A DNA stretch of 64,000 bases from Gossypium raimondii (lineage: Eukaryota > Streptophyta > Magnoliopsida > Malvales > Malvaceae): NCBI RefSeq assembly GCF_025698545.1, contig NC_068566.1, positions 2,649,362 to 2,713,361 of the forward strand, in the 5' to 3' direction. The notes beneath the pieces are model-generated. The model did not search any database. It was not told where the DNA came from and worked only from the letters and a program-made list of their open reading frames with translations. The translations under genes and the position numbers were made by a program. This document shows positions 37,413 through 49,248 of this stretch, in pieces (the first letter of the stretch is position 1; each line of letters starts with the position of its first letter).

Positions 37413-40400
37413 TTATTTAAATGCTTTATCAGCTGTTATTCCACTTCGATCTGGTATGAGTTTCTTCATGTAATACTTGGATTTACGGGATAGGTTTATC
37501 TTTTTCCTCCTTTCTTCCGGTATCATGTTGATCGTACATTCAGTAAAGCCGCGCCTAACAAACCTGTAAAAGCAGAAGCAAGTATTGGCATGGTTTTATT
37601 TGTAGTAACCTGGGTGTAACTAATGGCTGATATACTGAATGAACATTATACAGGAACTGAAACTCTCTCTCCACGATGCTAGGATGACTAAAAAGTTAGA
37701 GTTTATCATTAGATGGTGCATGAAAATAATCAAATGTGCTCGAAAGATTATGAATAAGAAAAATACAAACCAGTCAGCAGTACGAGTTGTCAACAAGAAA
37801 AGCATATCCAATCCGAGAGAGGATGCCTTCTTCTCGACGTAATCTGCAAATATATTATTGATACTAAAAAGTAAGCATTATCATTAGGAATCATATGGTT
37901 TGTAGACCACAAACAAATATCCCGTAGTAGTATCACAATGCAGGGATGATCATAAAAACAAAAACCAGTCAGATCAAATCGAGCATCATTCTATGGTTAG
38001 GCCATGGGAACTGGACTTATCAGAAAATGCTTTATATGCAGTCTAGCACAGCCAAAAGACGTGTGCCTTTCTTAGTTATTCTTCTGAAATGGGTAAAGAT
38101 GCTTCCATCAAATATGAAATCACAAGTTCAAGCATTGCATCTCTTTCAACTACACCAGAATAAGTAGCAGAGTATGACCGTGTCGAACGTAGCGCAAACA
38201 GTGAAGTTATAGATGTTCAACAACGTACCAAGCAATTTATCTCCTTGTCCTTGTCCTCGACAGTCAGGAGAAACTGCAATACAAGCAACTTCTCCACACT
38301 TGTCCTTGAAGAACGGAAAAAGAGCAGCACAAGCAATGATTTGACCTTCCCTTTCCATAACAACAAATGAATCTAGGGCCTTAAGTAGCTGTGCGAATAA
38401 AAAGGAGACAAGAAATTAATTTTCAGATTCTGGCTGGCTCTGACTCAAAAGAATGAAGGTATTTTTCACCTTCCATTTTGTTTTTCTTTTGGTGAGATTT
38501 GAAACAAAAGCTAATTTTACAACGGGCACCTCATTGAAAAAGTATACACATAAAAGAGATCGAGATTGATCAAACAGAAGTCTAAAAGAGTAGTATAGAC
38601 CTCTTCATCACTCCTGCGAACCAATGTGCCAGACTCTTCTAAAGGTTGTATGATTTGCCTGATTCCAGCGAGATCAGTCACCATAGCCATCCTAGCCCCT
38701 TCATATAGATCACTAAATAACAAGTAAAACTGAAGTCAGGGAATTGAATGCAAAATAGCTTAATGACTTGCTAAATCTTGCAGTAGTATTTCATAAAAAC
38801 TAATAAATATCGGCCAGATTGAGTTAATCTGAGATCCCTCATCCTATTAAGACCATGAAAGTTGGAAAAGAATTTGTGGTAATAACATAAGGTCCCCTAA
38901 AGTATCACCCAAATTTACCTATAAGCACTTGTACTTGGTAGCATATAACATATATTTTAGATTTAAAACTCCACCTGAGTGGCAGAGCCCATTGAAACAT
39001 CGGAATAGGTTACTAGTCATGGAAAGACTGAGAACGCGTAGGGAAATTAACCATGTTTTGTACTTCATGCCTATCAGCAAATATCCATTTTCCCATAATG
39101 CTAAGCTAAGTTCACTGTAAATATTAGATACCTAGCCACCATTGTCCCCATTCCATCTCTTTTGAACAATTCCAATAATAAGACCCCACCGATAGTGCCA
39201 TCTAACAAATGAACTCTTTGTACGCCACCCTGACAATCAAGCAGAAAATACAATTGGCTTATTGTTTTCGCTTGGGAAAGCATCTAAATATGCTAAGCTG
39301 GAAGGCAAGCTATTAGAACTTACCCTGCAGACAAAGGCTGCAGCAGCCAACTCTGAAAGGTAACCATTATCTCGACTTAGCCGCTCCTGACCTCCGATGG
39401 CAAAGCCCTGTTCTCCAGACCATAGTCCATTCCCATTATCAAAACCAACACCATTCTGAAAGGTTGGATTACGAATACTATTAAGAGCCTTCCCATTTTG
39501 CAAAGAGTGAACAACTGAACTAGTATCATCATGTCCAATGCAAGTGAGATCTTCTTCACCAACAGCTTTAACATATTTAGCAGCTATCTCACTTTGTTTG
39601 ACCCGTTGACGGATCAACATATCTGCTTCTTGAAGAGGCAAGAAACTAATAAGGCGTCCATTCTCATCCAAAATAGGGCCATCTATAATGCAAATAAGCT
39701 TATCTGCTCCAAGAGCTAATGCACAAGCCGTGGCAACTTCATATGTGCTGAAATTTGGAAAAACATAAAGCATTACCAATCAGGTTCTAAATCATTGGCA
39801 AGTAAAATAAAACTTCTAGGCTGGTCCAAGATACATCATAAAGCAAACAAACTAGCTTTTAAGATAAAAAAACGCATAACACGAATTAATAAAGGTTTAT
39901 TCAACTCCTAAAGAGATTGCAACTTCAGGAGTTGGGTTCCCCCTCCCCCCACTAAATCCTTTTGATTGACATCTTCATAATCCTACAAAAGCACAAACTA
40001 GGGCACCAAACTTATAATCCCTCTGTATCTGAGAAAAAACTACTTAGGATTTACAGAAAGAAATAGTAAAATGTAAAAGCTTGCTTTTTGGAATACCGAT
40101 GACTGCTACTACTAAACTATTTGAATTGCAGAATATGTTAAAATGGATGGTTTAGGGTGACAACTCAAGGAATTTTTACTTCACAGGAAAATAGATCAGT
40201 GCAAGCTGCAACCAAATATCATTAAAAGTTACACAGCATACTTGCAATTCAAAACTTCACCAGAGCTCGAATACCCCAGGTTGCTTAATATTACTATACA
40301 ACCACCATCAAGCCTCTCACGCAATCGAGCAACATCTACTTTCTTTACTTCACCAGTTGCTCCATAATCAACACCTTCAACAACTCCCCTTCTCTGCAAA

Positions 40401-41534
40401 AGTGTTTAAAAAGAGGCAATATCATAACATGTCTAATAGCAGAGCCAACACCAAAAACATGCTTCTGCAGGCTACCCATCACTATATGTATCCCAACTCA
40501 ATCAATTTGCAAGGGCTTAGCCATCGTCCCAATCGGAATAACATCAATGCACATAAATCCACAACCCAAATCAAATATTATTTTCAAAACAGAAACATTC
40601 TAACCTTAGCTGCAAGGAAGTTACCACTAGCAACACTGACACCAACTTCATGCCAACGGCTACTATCACCATGCCGACGAATATTACATATAGAAGGTCC
40701 AGGAGAAAGTTTTGCTTCTATCATTAAACGGATCCCTCCTGCCGCTTCCGTCGCAGCGGCTAGAGATTCCGAGTCCGTTATTCTATATCTACCATAATAC
40801 TTTGGTTCATTCCCTGCATGATTTTCAAGGCTCATTTAAGTATCACTACTCTATTTATAGTAAAAGAGAGACAAACACTGAATTATCAACTAAAACATGA
40901 GATAAAATTAAACTCGAGTAATAAACTAACTGCTACAATTATCATGAGAACAAAGTGAAATAAGAGGAACATGAAACAATGCCGTTTTCTTGTGTAGCTC
41001 ACCTCTCTCAGCCAAAAGCTTGTCGATTTGAACGTGAGTTCCCGGAACAATAACAAATTTGATCCCAAGGTGATGCAAAAACGCAATATCCTGCAAATTT
41101 ATATAAAAAGAAAAAGAAAAAAGTTAAAACCTTGATCATAAAAAACGTAAAAGATTTTACGAATTTATTAATTTTGCCTTTAAAATGGTGTCTAAAAAGG
41201 GGGAAGCAACGATTTCGCCGGAAATTATAACAACAAAAGTGCCGCCACGGTGAGCCCAGAGGTAAGGCCAAGCCTCACGGAACCACCGCACGAACTGCTT
41301 ATCGTCGACGGAGCTGTAAGTTTCGTCCACGCCATCGTCGTTTTCAATAATCACATTGCGCTTAACCGAATCACCTCTCTTGGACCCGGGTTCCGGTTTA
41401 AGGTAATGAGACCGGAACTTCGATTCCGGTCTGAGCCTTACGATGTCGGTTTGGAAGGCGTGGCGGGATGAAAAAGGTTTGGTTCGACCGGGAAGAAAGC
41501 GAGGAAGGCGAGCCGTTGAACATGAGGCGGCCAT
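37413..41534 (-). CDS. NAGS: N-acetylglutamate synthase, chloroplast (amino-acid acetyltransferase)
   Basis: The enzyme transfers acetyl from acetyl-CoA to glutamate, the first step of arginine synthesis, in the chloroplast. Ten exons join in frame: 41534-41178, 41090-41003, 40813-40605, 40393-40242, 39747-39324, 39229-39132, 38712-38601, 38388-38229, 37843-37771 and 37563-37413, giving 607 residues. The N-terminus ([19 protein letters not shown]) is Ser/Arg-rich and looks like a transit peptide. An amino-acid-kinase-like domain follows ([80 protein letters not shown]), then [24 protein letters not shown], and a C-terminal GNAT domain with the acetyl-CoA loop CRGQGQG (RGQGQG at 524-529) and [11 protein letters not shown]. 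All introns are GT-AG except the first, whose only in-frame donor is GC (AAG|GCAAAA, 41177-41176). A second candidate first exon lies at 45693-46058. Confidence 0.95.
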
Positions 41535-41847
41535 TGTGGGTGGCGGCCCTCAATAGCTTGTTTTAGAACATAGCAGTGAACCTCTTTTTTTTTTTTAAAC
41601 TTAAAAGCAAAATATGAAAAAATAAGGAAAAATATCGATAATAGTATTTATGACACATGGATTGTGGGGCCTGGGGATGAATTTTAGAGTAATTAATTTA
41701 TTCAATACGAAAAAGCGTGGAGAAAGAATTCGACTTTACCTTTTGATCTTTACATTTTAGGTTAAAATATGCGGTTACTCTCTATACTTCAACAAAATTT
41801 TAGATTTAGTCCTTTTATTTAAAAATTAATTTTTTTATTTAAAAGAA

Positions 41848-42216
41848 TGTATAATCACTTATTTGGCTCTCCAGCTTTCTTTTAAAAAGTTATTTTGGTT
41901 ATTCATTTAATTTTCATCTCTTTTAGCCCTTAATTTTGTGTTATTTGTCAAATCACCCAAAAAAATAAAAATTTTGATGTTTGTTAATTTTGTTAACGTG
42001 ACATATGCATGCATGCCACATCAACAATTAATTAATTTTTAAGATTCAAAAATATTTAAAAAGTATGAAAATTATAATAAAATTAATATGTTTAATTTTT
42101 TAGCAAAATTTTTATTTGACAAACAATACAAATTCAATAGCTAAGAGAGGCAAAAATTAAATTGAGGGTTAGAGTTTTTTTTAAAAGTTAGAGGGTCAAA
42201 TAAAATCATTATGCCT
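41848..42216. mobile_element. Fold-back MITE, second copy of the 27.66-kb family
   Basis: The ends (TATAATCACTTATTTGGCTC and, reversed, CATAATGATTTTATTTGACCC-like) and the order of internal words match the element at 27660-28116. It lies about 300 bp upstream of the NAGS start codon. Confidence 0.55.
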
Positions 42217-42339
42217 TAAATGAATAAATTTTAATTATTTATTAATTAAATTAATGTCTCCTTAACTCGTAATACTAACTTAATCAATTACTTAAAGCTT
42301 TAAGAGATCAAAATTAAATTTCTTCTTTATTTATTTAAT

Positions 42340-42690
42340 TAAAATATGTCATAATTCTCAATACTTTTCAAAATATTGAATTTGGCCCATATATTTTATT
42401 TTAAAAATTTAGTTATTTTACTTTTAAATTTCAAAATTCAGATCCCACTATTAACATTTTTTTGTTAAATCTATCGGTGTAACATTTTGAAATAAAAAAT
42501 ATTCACTTGATAACCATGTAATTAAAAAAGACATTGTAATTAACCCGAATTTAACAAACAAACAAAAACGGAGTTAATAGTTAAAAGCTGAAATATGAAA
42601 TTTAGACGGTAGAGACTAAATTCTTAAAAATAAAAGTATAAAGATAAATTCTCAAAAAGTACAGGACTTATGATATACTTTAACCTATTT
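42340..42690. mobile_element. Fold-back MITE
   Basis: The left arm (ATGTCATAATTCTCAATACT) mirrors the right arm (reversed: TATATCATAAGTCCTGTACT). Further in, 'TTTATTTTTAAGAATTTAGT' occurs in mirrored form. Related partial copies are near 5.1, 48.4 and 52.5 kb. Confidence 0.5.
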
Positions 42691-42867
42691 ATGTATATTT
42701 AAATTATTTTCTATAATTTTTTAATATTATTATAAGTTCTTTTTATATAATATCTAAAACTACACATAACTCCTTCTATTCCTTTAAATAAATAATAATA
42801 ATGAGCTTCGACGCACTTCGAACTATATTATTTTATACTAACAATAATATTAATAGATATTTTCCAC

Positions 42868-43946
42868 GGGCAAAATACCAAAAAAAGCCATTTTTTTCAA
42901 TATTTACCGAAATGGGCCGGTTTTTTAATTATTTACCAGAATGGTCCATTTTCCGCGAAATCGCGCCACGTCAGTGCGATGTCAGGGTAAATGGCAGGAA
43001 GTCGCGTCCACGTCAGCGCGACCTGCTGACGTGGAGGGAAATCGCACCTACGAGGACGCGATTTGCTAACGTGGCATGAACAGTTTATGTTTTTAGCTTA
43101 GAAAACTTTGAAAGGCCATAACTTTTGGCTCGGTTGTCCGATTGGGACGAATTTTTTTTTTTGATTTCGAATAACTTTTCGAGATCTACGCGTTGAAAAA
43201 CTGCTTAGGGATGAATAGGGACTAATTTGTAAAGTATAATTTGTTAGTTACGAGTATATGGACTAAAGTGTAATTATTTCAAATTTAGCATGAAATTTTT
43301 GTATTTAAGAATATTTGAATGTTATGGAAGGATGAAATTGAATTTGAATTGAAAAACGAAGCTTAGATTTGAAAATATGACTATTTAGGTTTTAGGGACT
43401 AAATTGAATAAAATAGAAAATTTTAGGGAACTTCTCAAAAGTGGAATGAGCTGACTTATAATGAATAACAGGATGATATAAGACAATTCTGTAAAAAAAT
43501 ATCCGGTGTTTACTTCAAATAAATAAGGAAAATAATGATTTGAATGTTTCAAAATTCAATTTTAAACCGAAAAAATTAAAATTTTGGGGCAAAAAAGGAT
43601 CTTTTTCGACGAAAACTGCGGCGTGCGTAGATCTCAAAAAGTTATTCGAAATCAGAAAAAAATTCATCTCAATCGGACAACCGAGCCAAAAGTTATGGCC
43701 TTTCAAAGTTTTCCAAGCTAAAAACATAAACTGTTCATGCCACGTCAGCAAATCGCATCCTCGTAGGCGCGATTTCCCTCCACGTCAGCAGGTTGCGCTG
43801 ACGTGGACGCGACCTCCTGCCATTTACCCTGACATCGCGCTGACGTGGCACGATTTCGCGAAAAATTGACCATTCCGGTAAATAATTAAAAAACCGGCCC
43901 ATTTCGGTAAATATTGAAAAAAAAAGGTTTTTTTGGTAAAATAGCC
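42868..43946. mobile_element. Non-autonomous Mutator-like element with ~320-bp TIRs
   Basis: Two long inverted arms, about 42868-43191 and 43625-43946, match closely in reverse (GGGCAAAATACCAAAAAAAG versus GGCTATTTTACCAAAAAAAC at the tips). An exact 9-bp target duplication, ATTTTCCAC, flanks them at 42859-42867 and 43947-43955. Long TIRs plus a 9-bp duplication define a Mutator-like element. The ~430-bp core has no transposase. Each arm carries four CCACGTCAGC / GCTGACGTGG-type words. The open frames at 42801-43079 and 43540-43869 are products of the arms, not genes. It lies 1.3 kb upstream of the NAGS start and inside the possible alternative first intron. Confidence 0.88.
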
Positions 43947-44159
43947 ATTTTCCACTTTCATACGAAACGTTTGTGATGGCTGAAGGGACATGTAATATTA
44001 CTATAATTCAAGTGAGCCCCCCATATTCCCATATCGTCCGTAAGCCGACAATCTGACTACGGTCCTAAACCATTTCATTATTGCTTACGTGGAAAGTATT
44101 TCAAAGGACAACAAAAGAAAACGAGTATAACTAAAATAAAAATAATTAATTTCAGTTGA

Positions 44160-44650
44160 CGTCCTTAAATTCGATAAAAATACCTCTCCAGTTCGTCTAA
44201 ATTTTGAAACTGAATAAATTAATCTCTTTAAATAAAATTAATTTCGAAAATGAGTAATTAAGGATAATTAATCACAGTGTTAATATTTTTCATCAATTGT
44301 ATATGATCTTAATTGGTATGATAATAAATTTAGCTTTCAAAGTTTACACATTTTGTCAAATTGCTCCTAATTTAACAAATTTAGGACCCGCAATATTTGT
44401 GTAAATGTCGAGTCCAAATTTGTTGAATTTTTTAGAATTAAGGCCAAAATGACAAAATATGTAAACATCGAAGGTTAAATTCGTTACTATACCAATAAAA
44501 ATTATGTACAATTGACGAAAGAAATTAACGTTGTGATTAATTGTACTTAGTTGCTTACTTTTGAAATTGATAGGAATTAAATTGCTCTAATTTTTTTGAG
44601 AGGGATCAATTTGTTCAATTTTGAAATTAAGAAGGACTGAATAGAACTTT
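44160..44650. mobile_element. Degenerate fold-back repeat
   Basis: The outer phrase GTCCTTAAATTC.. TCTAAATTTTGAAACTGAA..AAATTAATC mirrors the right side, which reversed reads GTCCTTCTTAATTTCAAAATTGAAC. The centre has clearer symmetry: 'TAAATTTAGC.TTCAAAGTTTACACATTTTGTCA' against its reverse near 44440-44490. There is no clear target duplication or coding sequence. Confidence 0.45.
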
Positions 44651-45692
44651 TTACTTTTAGTATCATGCCAAACAAGTCCTTAAATGCTACTTTAGATATA
44701 ATGTGGAACGATTTAAAACACATGAATTTTCTCAAAAAGAAAATATGTGGATTAAAATTTGAACATGTGTATACTTACTAACTAAACTAAGTTGAAGTAA
44801 TGAATTTTGTTTAAGATGTGAAGATAAACTAATAAAATTTTGGTTGAAAAACCTAGAATTTGTTTTATTAAAGGGCTTAAAGTGAATTTATAAATCATTG
44901 AAAGAGAACAAAGATACAATATTAGGCTAAAAAAAACATAAATCTGAATGTTTTAATTTTGGAAAGGGATTAAAAAGCAATTTTCTCATTTAACCAAGAG
45001 AGCCAAGTCCCTACTTACTTTTCGTCCCTTGGCAAAAACATGTTTAATGTTAAATCTAAGCTAACATTTAACACTCCAACTAACACTAAATTGAAAAAAA
45101 AAAGGACCTAATTGATATTTTGATATTTAATTAGAACAATTTAAAATTTTAGAACCAATTTACAATCTAGACTACAGTTTGAGAATGTTAATTGGAATTA
45201 ACCCAAAATGAAATAAAATCATTATCCACCACAAGTTTGTGATTAGATTTGCCAATAGCGAGTTCTTTCTCATATGTTATCAAATTTAAATTAACATATT
45301 TTAAAAATAATATCTTATTTATTTATTAATATTTTAATGATGCAAAATATTATTTTAACTTGAACAACCAAAAATATGGTAAAAATACTAAATAAATCAT
45401 TCTACGTAGATAAAAGAGTAAATCGATTTTTCTTTTAAAAATTTCATTTATTTTGACCTTTAAAAATCAATTATTGTACATCAATAAGAGATATACATGA
45501 CATATCACGTATTCTTATTTAGTTATTCCATCAATCGCATCGATTTTAACAATACAAATAGATAAAATTTTAATATAAAATATTAATTTACTCATTTATC
45601 TAAAGGATTAATTCATGTAATATGAATTATACTAACCGGCCTCAAGATATATTTACCCAAAATATTTTAGAAAAGGAAAGAAATTGAGATAC

Positions 45693-46058
45693 CTTGAGAA
45701 TGGCATCCAAGTAAGAACTAGCGACAATTTCAGCTGACAAGAGCAAGACAAATGTGCTCCCTCGGTGCAAATAAACATACGACTGAGCCTCCCTCAACGC
45801 CGCCACGAACCGCCGGTCTTCCTCGGCCACATCATAAACCTTCTCCAAGCTGCAGCAGCAGCAGCAGACATTGATGGCTTTCGCTTCACCATTAACAACC
45901 GATCTCGATAACATCCCTTGAAAACCTTGGTTAAAAAACATACTCCTTTTGAACCTTACGAAACCCTTAAAACCCTGTTTATCACAACATGAACTGCAAA
46001 TTCCTTGTCGGGAATTCCATGGTTGATGATGAGGGTTTGATTTAGCTGCTGTCGCCAT
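45693..46058 (-). CDS. NAGS-like first exon: alternative exon 1 or truncated duplicate
   Basis: A 122-codon frame starts MATAAKSNPHHQPWNSRQG and ends with a first-exon NAGS homologue: DRRFVAALREAQSYVYLHRGSTFVLLLSAEIVASSYLDAILK, corresponding to [41 protein letters not shown] of the downstream gene. It stops at a good donor, AAG|GTATCT, in phase 0, exactly the phase needed to join NAGS exon 2 at 41090. The N-terminal ~80 residues (Ser/Cys/Lys-rich, with a CCCCC run) are unrelated to the other exon 1 and could be a second transit peptide. No further NAGS exons lie between 41.6 and 45.6 kb. It is therefore either an alternative first exon, giving a protein of 610 residues, or a stranded partial duplicate. 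The open frame is intact. Confidence 0.7.
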
Positions 46059-47313
46059 CGTTGAACCAGAAAAAAAAATAAACAGAAAACGCGGCTAAAC
46101 GGTGTGAAGAGGTGGGTGGCTGGATAGTGAAAGAGAAGGCTTTGAACCAAAATAAAAAATAATAATTTTTATAAAAGGGAGACAAAAATAAAAACAAAAA
46201 CAAGCAAACTGACCTGGGAATCTGAGCGCACACTTGTTCTGAGTTCATGTAATAATAATACATGGTGGTCCCCATGGCCATGGATGCCGTTTATTTTGTT
46301 TATTTATTTTCCTACATTATTTTGGGAATTTTTTCGACTTTAACTTTTTAGAATTTTTAAAGTTGACGGATGGCGAATCACACATTCACACCCCGCCCTT
46401 AAAATATAAAATTACTTATAAATTTTATAAAATTTTAAATTAATAAAATTAAAATTATACTTTAATCCCTTAAAATTATAAAAATTTGATTTAATCTTTT
46501 AAAATTATAAAAATATAGACTATAAAAATTAAGATTTCATTCTGCCCTAAAAATTTTTTCTGACTTTGAATGAATAAATTTTAGTTTGTTTACTATTTTT
46601 GAGAATAAAATAATTGAGTATAATATTCTCATCATTAAAAGAATATTCTCATCATAGTAGAATTACTATGTTTATGAAAAAATATATTTATTAAAATTAA
46701 TAAAATTTTAATTGAAATGATAACATTAATCTTGTATAATATAATAGATTTCATTCTTATTTTATATTTGTTTTTTATTTATTTTATATAAAAATAAGAA
46801 AAAATTATAATATAATTTATTTTATAAAAAATAATCGAAATTAAATTAATGCTTAATTAAGAGTTTAATATATAATACAAATTCAATTGCAACTAGATTT
46901 GTTTATGGGGTTCGCCCGAAAAGTGGGAGGATTTGGATAAAAATATATGCTCGAAAAATGGAATTGGACAAAAAAACAAGACTCCTCTAGAAAACAAGTT
47001 AGGCCTCAGGTAAGGTTTTTTTGCCTGGCCTCGGTCTGAATTTGCAAAAAAAAAAAATTGTTGTTTTCTTATTGTTTTATTGTTGTTTTCTTACTGTTTT
47101 GTTATCATTTCAGTATTATATTACTACTATTTTGTTGTTATTATTTAGATATTGTATAATTCTTATTTTATTGTTAATTTTGCTACTATTTTAGAGGTAT
47201 TTGCTTGTTAAGTTGCACCTATGTTAGTGTTATTTAAGTATAATTTAAAAATATATTTTCAATTTGTTGGGAAACATTTATTTTAATGTTTTTAGTGTTT
47301 TTATTGTATTATA

Positions 47314-47348
<35 letters not shown>

Positions 47349-47691
47349 CCTTCATCTTTAGCATTTTTTGCAATCTATACAAAGGTAATTTTTTAGAAAC
47401 ATTATTTTTTTCTTTTAAAAATTTTCTTCTTTTACTTGAGTTATGGTGAAGATGAGGGATTTAGGGTTCAAAGAGACATCCTTTTAAAGAAGAAGTTCCC
47501 TTCTCGCCTCTTAGACAATTCGTGTGACCAAAGGAAATCAACGGCCCAAATATGAACGAACGAAAATGGTTCAATTTTCAAAGACCAGATACGCACATGT
47601 GAGAATCACTTGCAAACGTGCCCAGTAAGTTGCATTTAATGTTGATATGATAGACCTAAGGAGTGGTAGCCCATTTTAGGGTGGAGTAAAT
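46059..47691. other. Gene-free region with repeats
   Basis: The first ~200 bases may be the promoter and leader of the 46.06-kb exon. A dispersed AT-rich repeat fragment is at ~46400-46560. A degraded hAT-like copy follows at ~46905-47250 (annotated separately), then an (AT) run at ~47319-47345. No gene is seen. Confidence 0.4.
46905..47250. repeat. Degenerate hAT-like MITE fragment
   Basis: The phrases 'GCCCGAAAAGTGGGAGGATTTGG', 'TAAAAATATATGCTCGAAAAATGG' and 'TTAGGCCTCAGGTAAGGTTTTTTTGCC' (each shortened here) parallel the left part of the element at 60961-61603. A T-rich interior with repeated TTGTTGTTTTCTTA follows. The right end is not recognisable. Confidence 0.5.
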
Positions 47692-48278
47692 TGTTATATG
47701 TCAATAGCTTAAGACTCGAACCCTAGAAAAGATCCAAGTCTCTGATTCATGACCCGACCACGAAAGGACAATAAGGCGAACCAGATCGCAAAGCAAGGCA
47801 CAGACCCAGCTCGTAGGAACCTTGCGCGAATTTATAGGACAATATCGTAGATACAACTTGCAAGATAAAGGTTACGGACCCAGCTTGTGAGGACATAGGG
47901 AAGGTCGCAGTCTCACCTCATATGTACCCAAGGAACTTGAAGAAAGTGTCACGTGCTCCACAAGCCACTCAAGAACGCGTCCAGTAGGTACGGAGCTTGC
48001 CTTGAATACTAGTCTCAGAACAGAAAGGACTCTATGCTTTGTAGACACATGCCCAACAAACCTGGAGCACACAGAGAATGCCAATACTGGATGCAACAAA
48101 GTTAAGACAAAATAGTAAGGTCCTATCATGTGTTGTAATGGTAGCAGTAACAACATATATAAATACCCGTATATTCATATCAATAAGACACATGCAAAAT
48201 ATTACTCAACACATTCATATATGTTTTATTATCTATATAGACTAATCATTTTAGGGTTCATTGTTGTTTCTCGTAACA
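47692..48278. mobile_element. Possible solo LTR
   Basis: The segment begins TGTTA and ends TAACA, as LTRs do, is more GC-rich than its surroundings, and has a TATA-like ACATATATAAATACCC near 48152-48168 followed by AATAAG. The flanking five bases (TAAAT and ATATT) do not match, so the boundaries are uncertain. The minus-strand open frame at 47872-48156 has no recognisable domain. Confidence 0.4.
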
Positions 48279-48550
48279 ATATTGTTTTCAATATTTAAAT
48301 ATGAGTTCTTCTATTGAGAGTACTTAAAATAATTTTTTAATATGATAAAAAAATTCTAATTGTTTACAAATTTATGGGAAGTAGTTAAGCTCATACTTGA
48401 ATTTTTAAATTCGAAAAGAAGATGAACTAAATTTCTAGAAATAAAAATATAGGGACTAAATTTCAAATGTACTAAGAGTTAGGGACTTGAAGCATATTTT
48501 AACCTAAAATCTATGCATAACACTAGTAAAGCAGAAGGCGGTGAGATACT

Positions 48551-48567
48551 TGGGCTTTGTCTGGGCC
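48551..48567 (+). promoter_or_regulatory. Site II-type motifs upstream of MAC5
   Basis: TGGGCT (48551-48556) and TGGGCC (48562-48567) are paired about 230 bases before the end of the non-coding first exon. Such TGGGCY pairs are common in promoters of plant housekeeping genes for translation and splicing, which fits the gene downstream. Confidence 0.5.
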
Positions 48568-49248
48568 CATTCCGAGTCCAAACACGAAATCTTTGAAAGA
48601 AATTAAAAAAAAAACCGCTAATAAAATAGAAAAAGAAAAATCAAGTGCGTAAAGGAACCCTTATCCCTCCCTCCCTCGCGGCGGCCCTGCGAGAGCTCTC
48701 TCGGTTCTACTCTCCGATCTCTTTTACCGTTGAGTTTTAATCGCCAGCGTGCAGTCGCAACCGGCGGTTCTACTAGTCCACCTTATCGATAGCGGTTCAG
48801 GTACTTTCTAGACTCTCAATTTCAACTTTTGATGTCCTTTTAAACATTTGTCATTTTCTTTTGTGATTTTCTTGTTCTATCTGGTGTTTATATGGTTTTA
48901 GTTTGATCAGTTGAGTAGGAAAGACGAGAAAAATGAAATTACAAAATTGAAACTCTTTTCAAATAGTTTGATGCGTGAAATTATCGTTTATTTGAGTCGG
49001 TAGGGTTTATAGCAATGAATGAAAAAAAATTTAAAATGTTCTAATGATAAATACTATGTTAAATAAGAAAGATCTGCTAAAGGTTCACGTGTTTATGTTT
49101 TATGTTTCTATAATTGTATATATGTTAAATCAGATTTTGATATGATGTTCTTGTGTCTGTCTCTTAAATTCACTTGCGGTAGGAATTAAGGAAATAGACT
49201 GCAAATTAAAGGCGCTGAATAGCTACACGAGGTTGTGTGAAGTATTCG

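Noticed and set aside
42801-43869. Open frames of 92 and 109 codons
   Set aside because: They lie in the inverted arms of the MULE and encode arm sequence in both directions with no domain.
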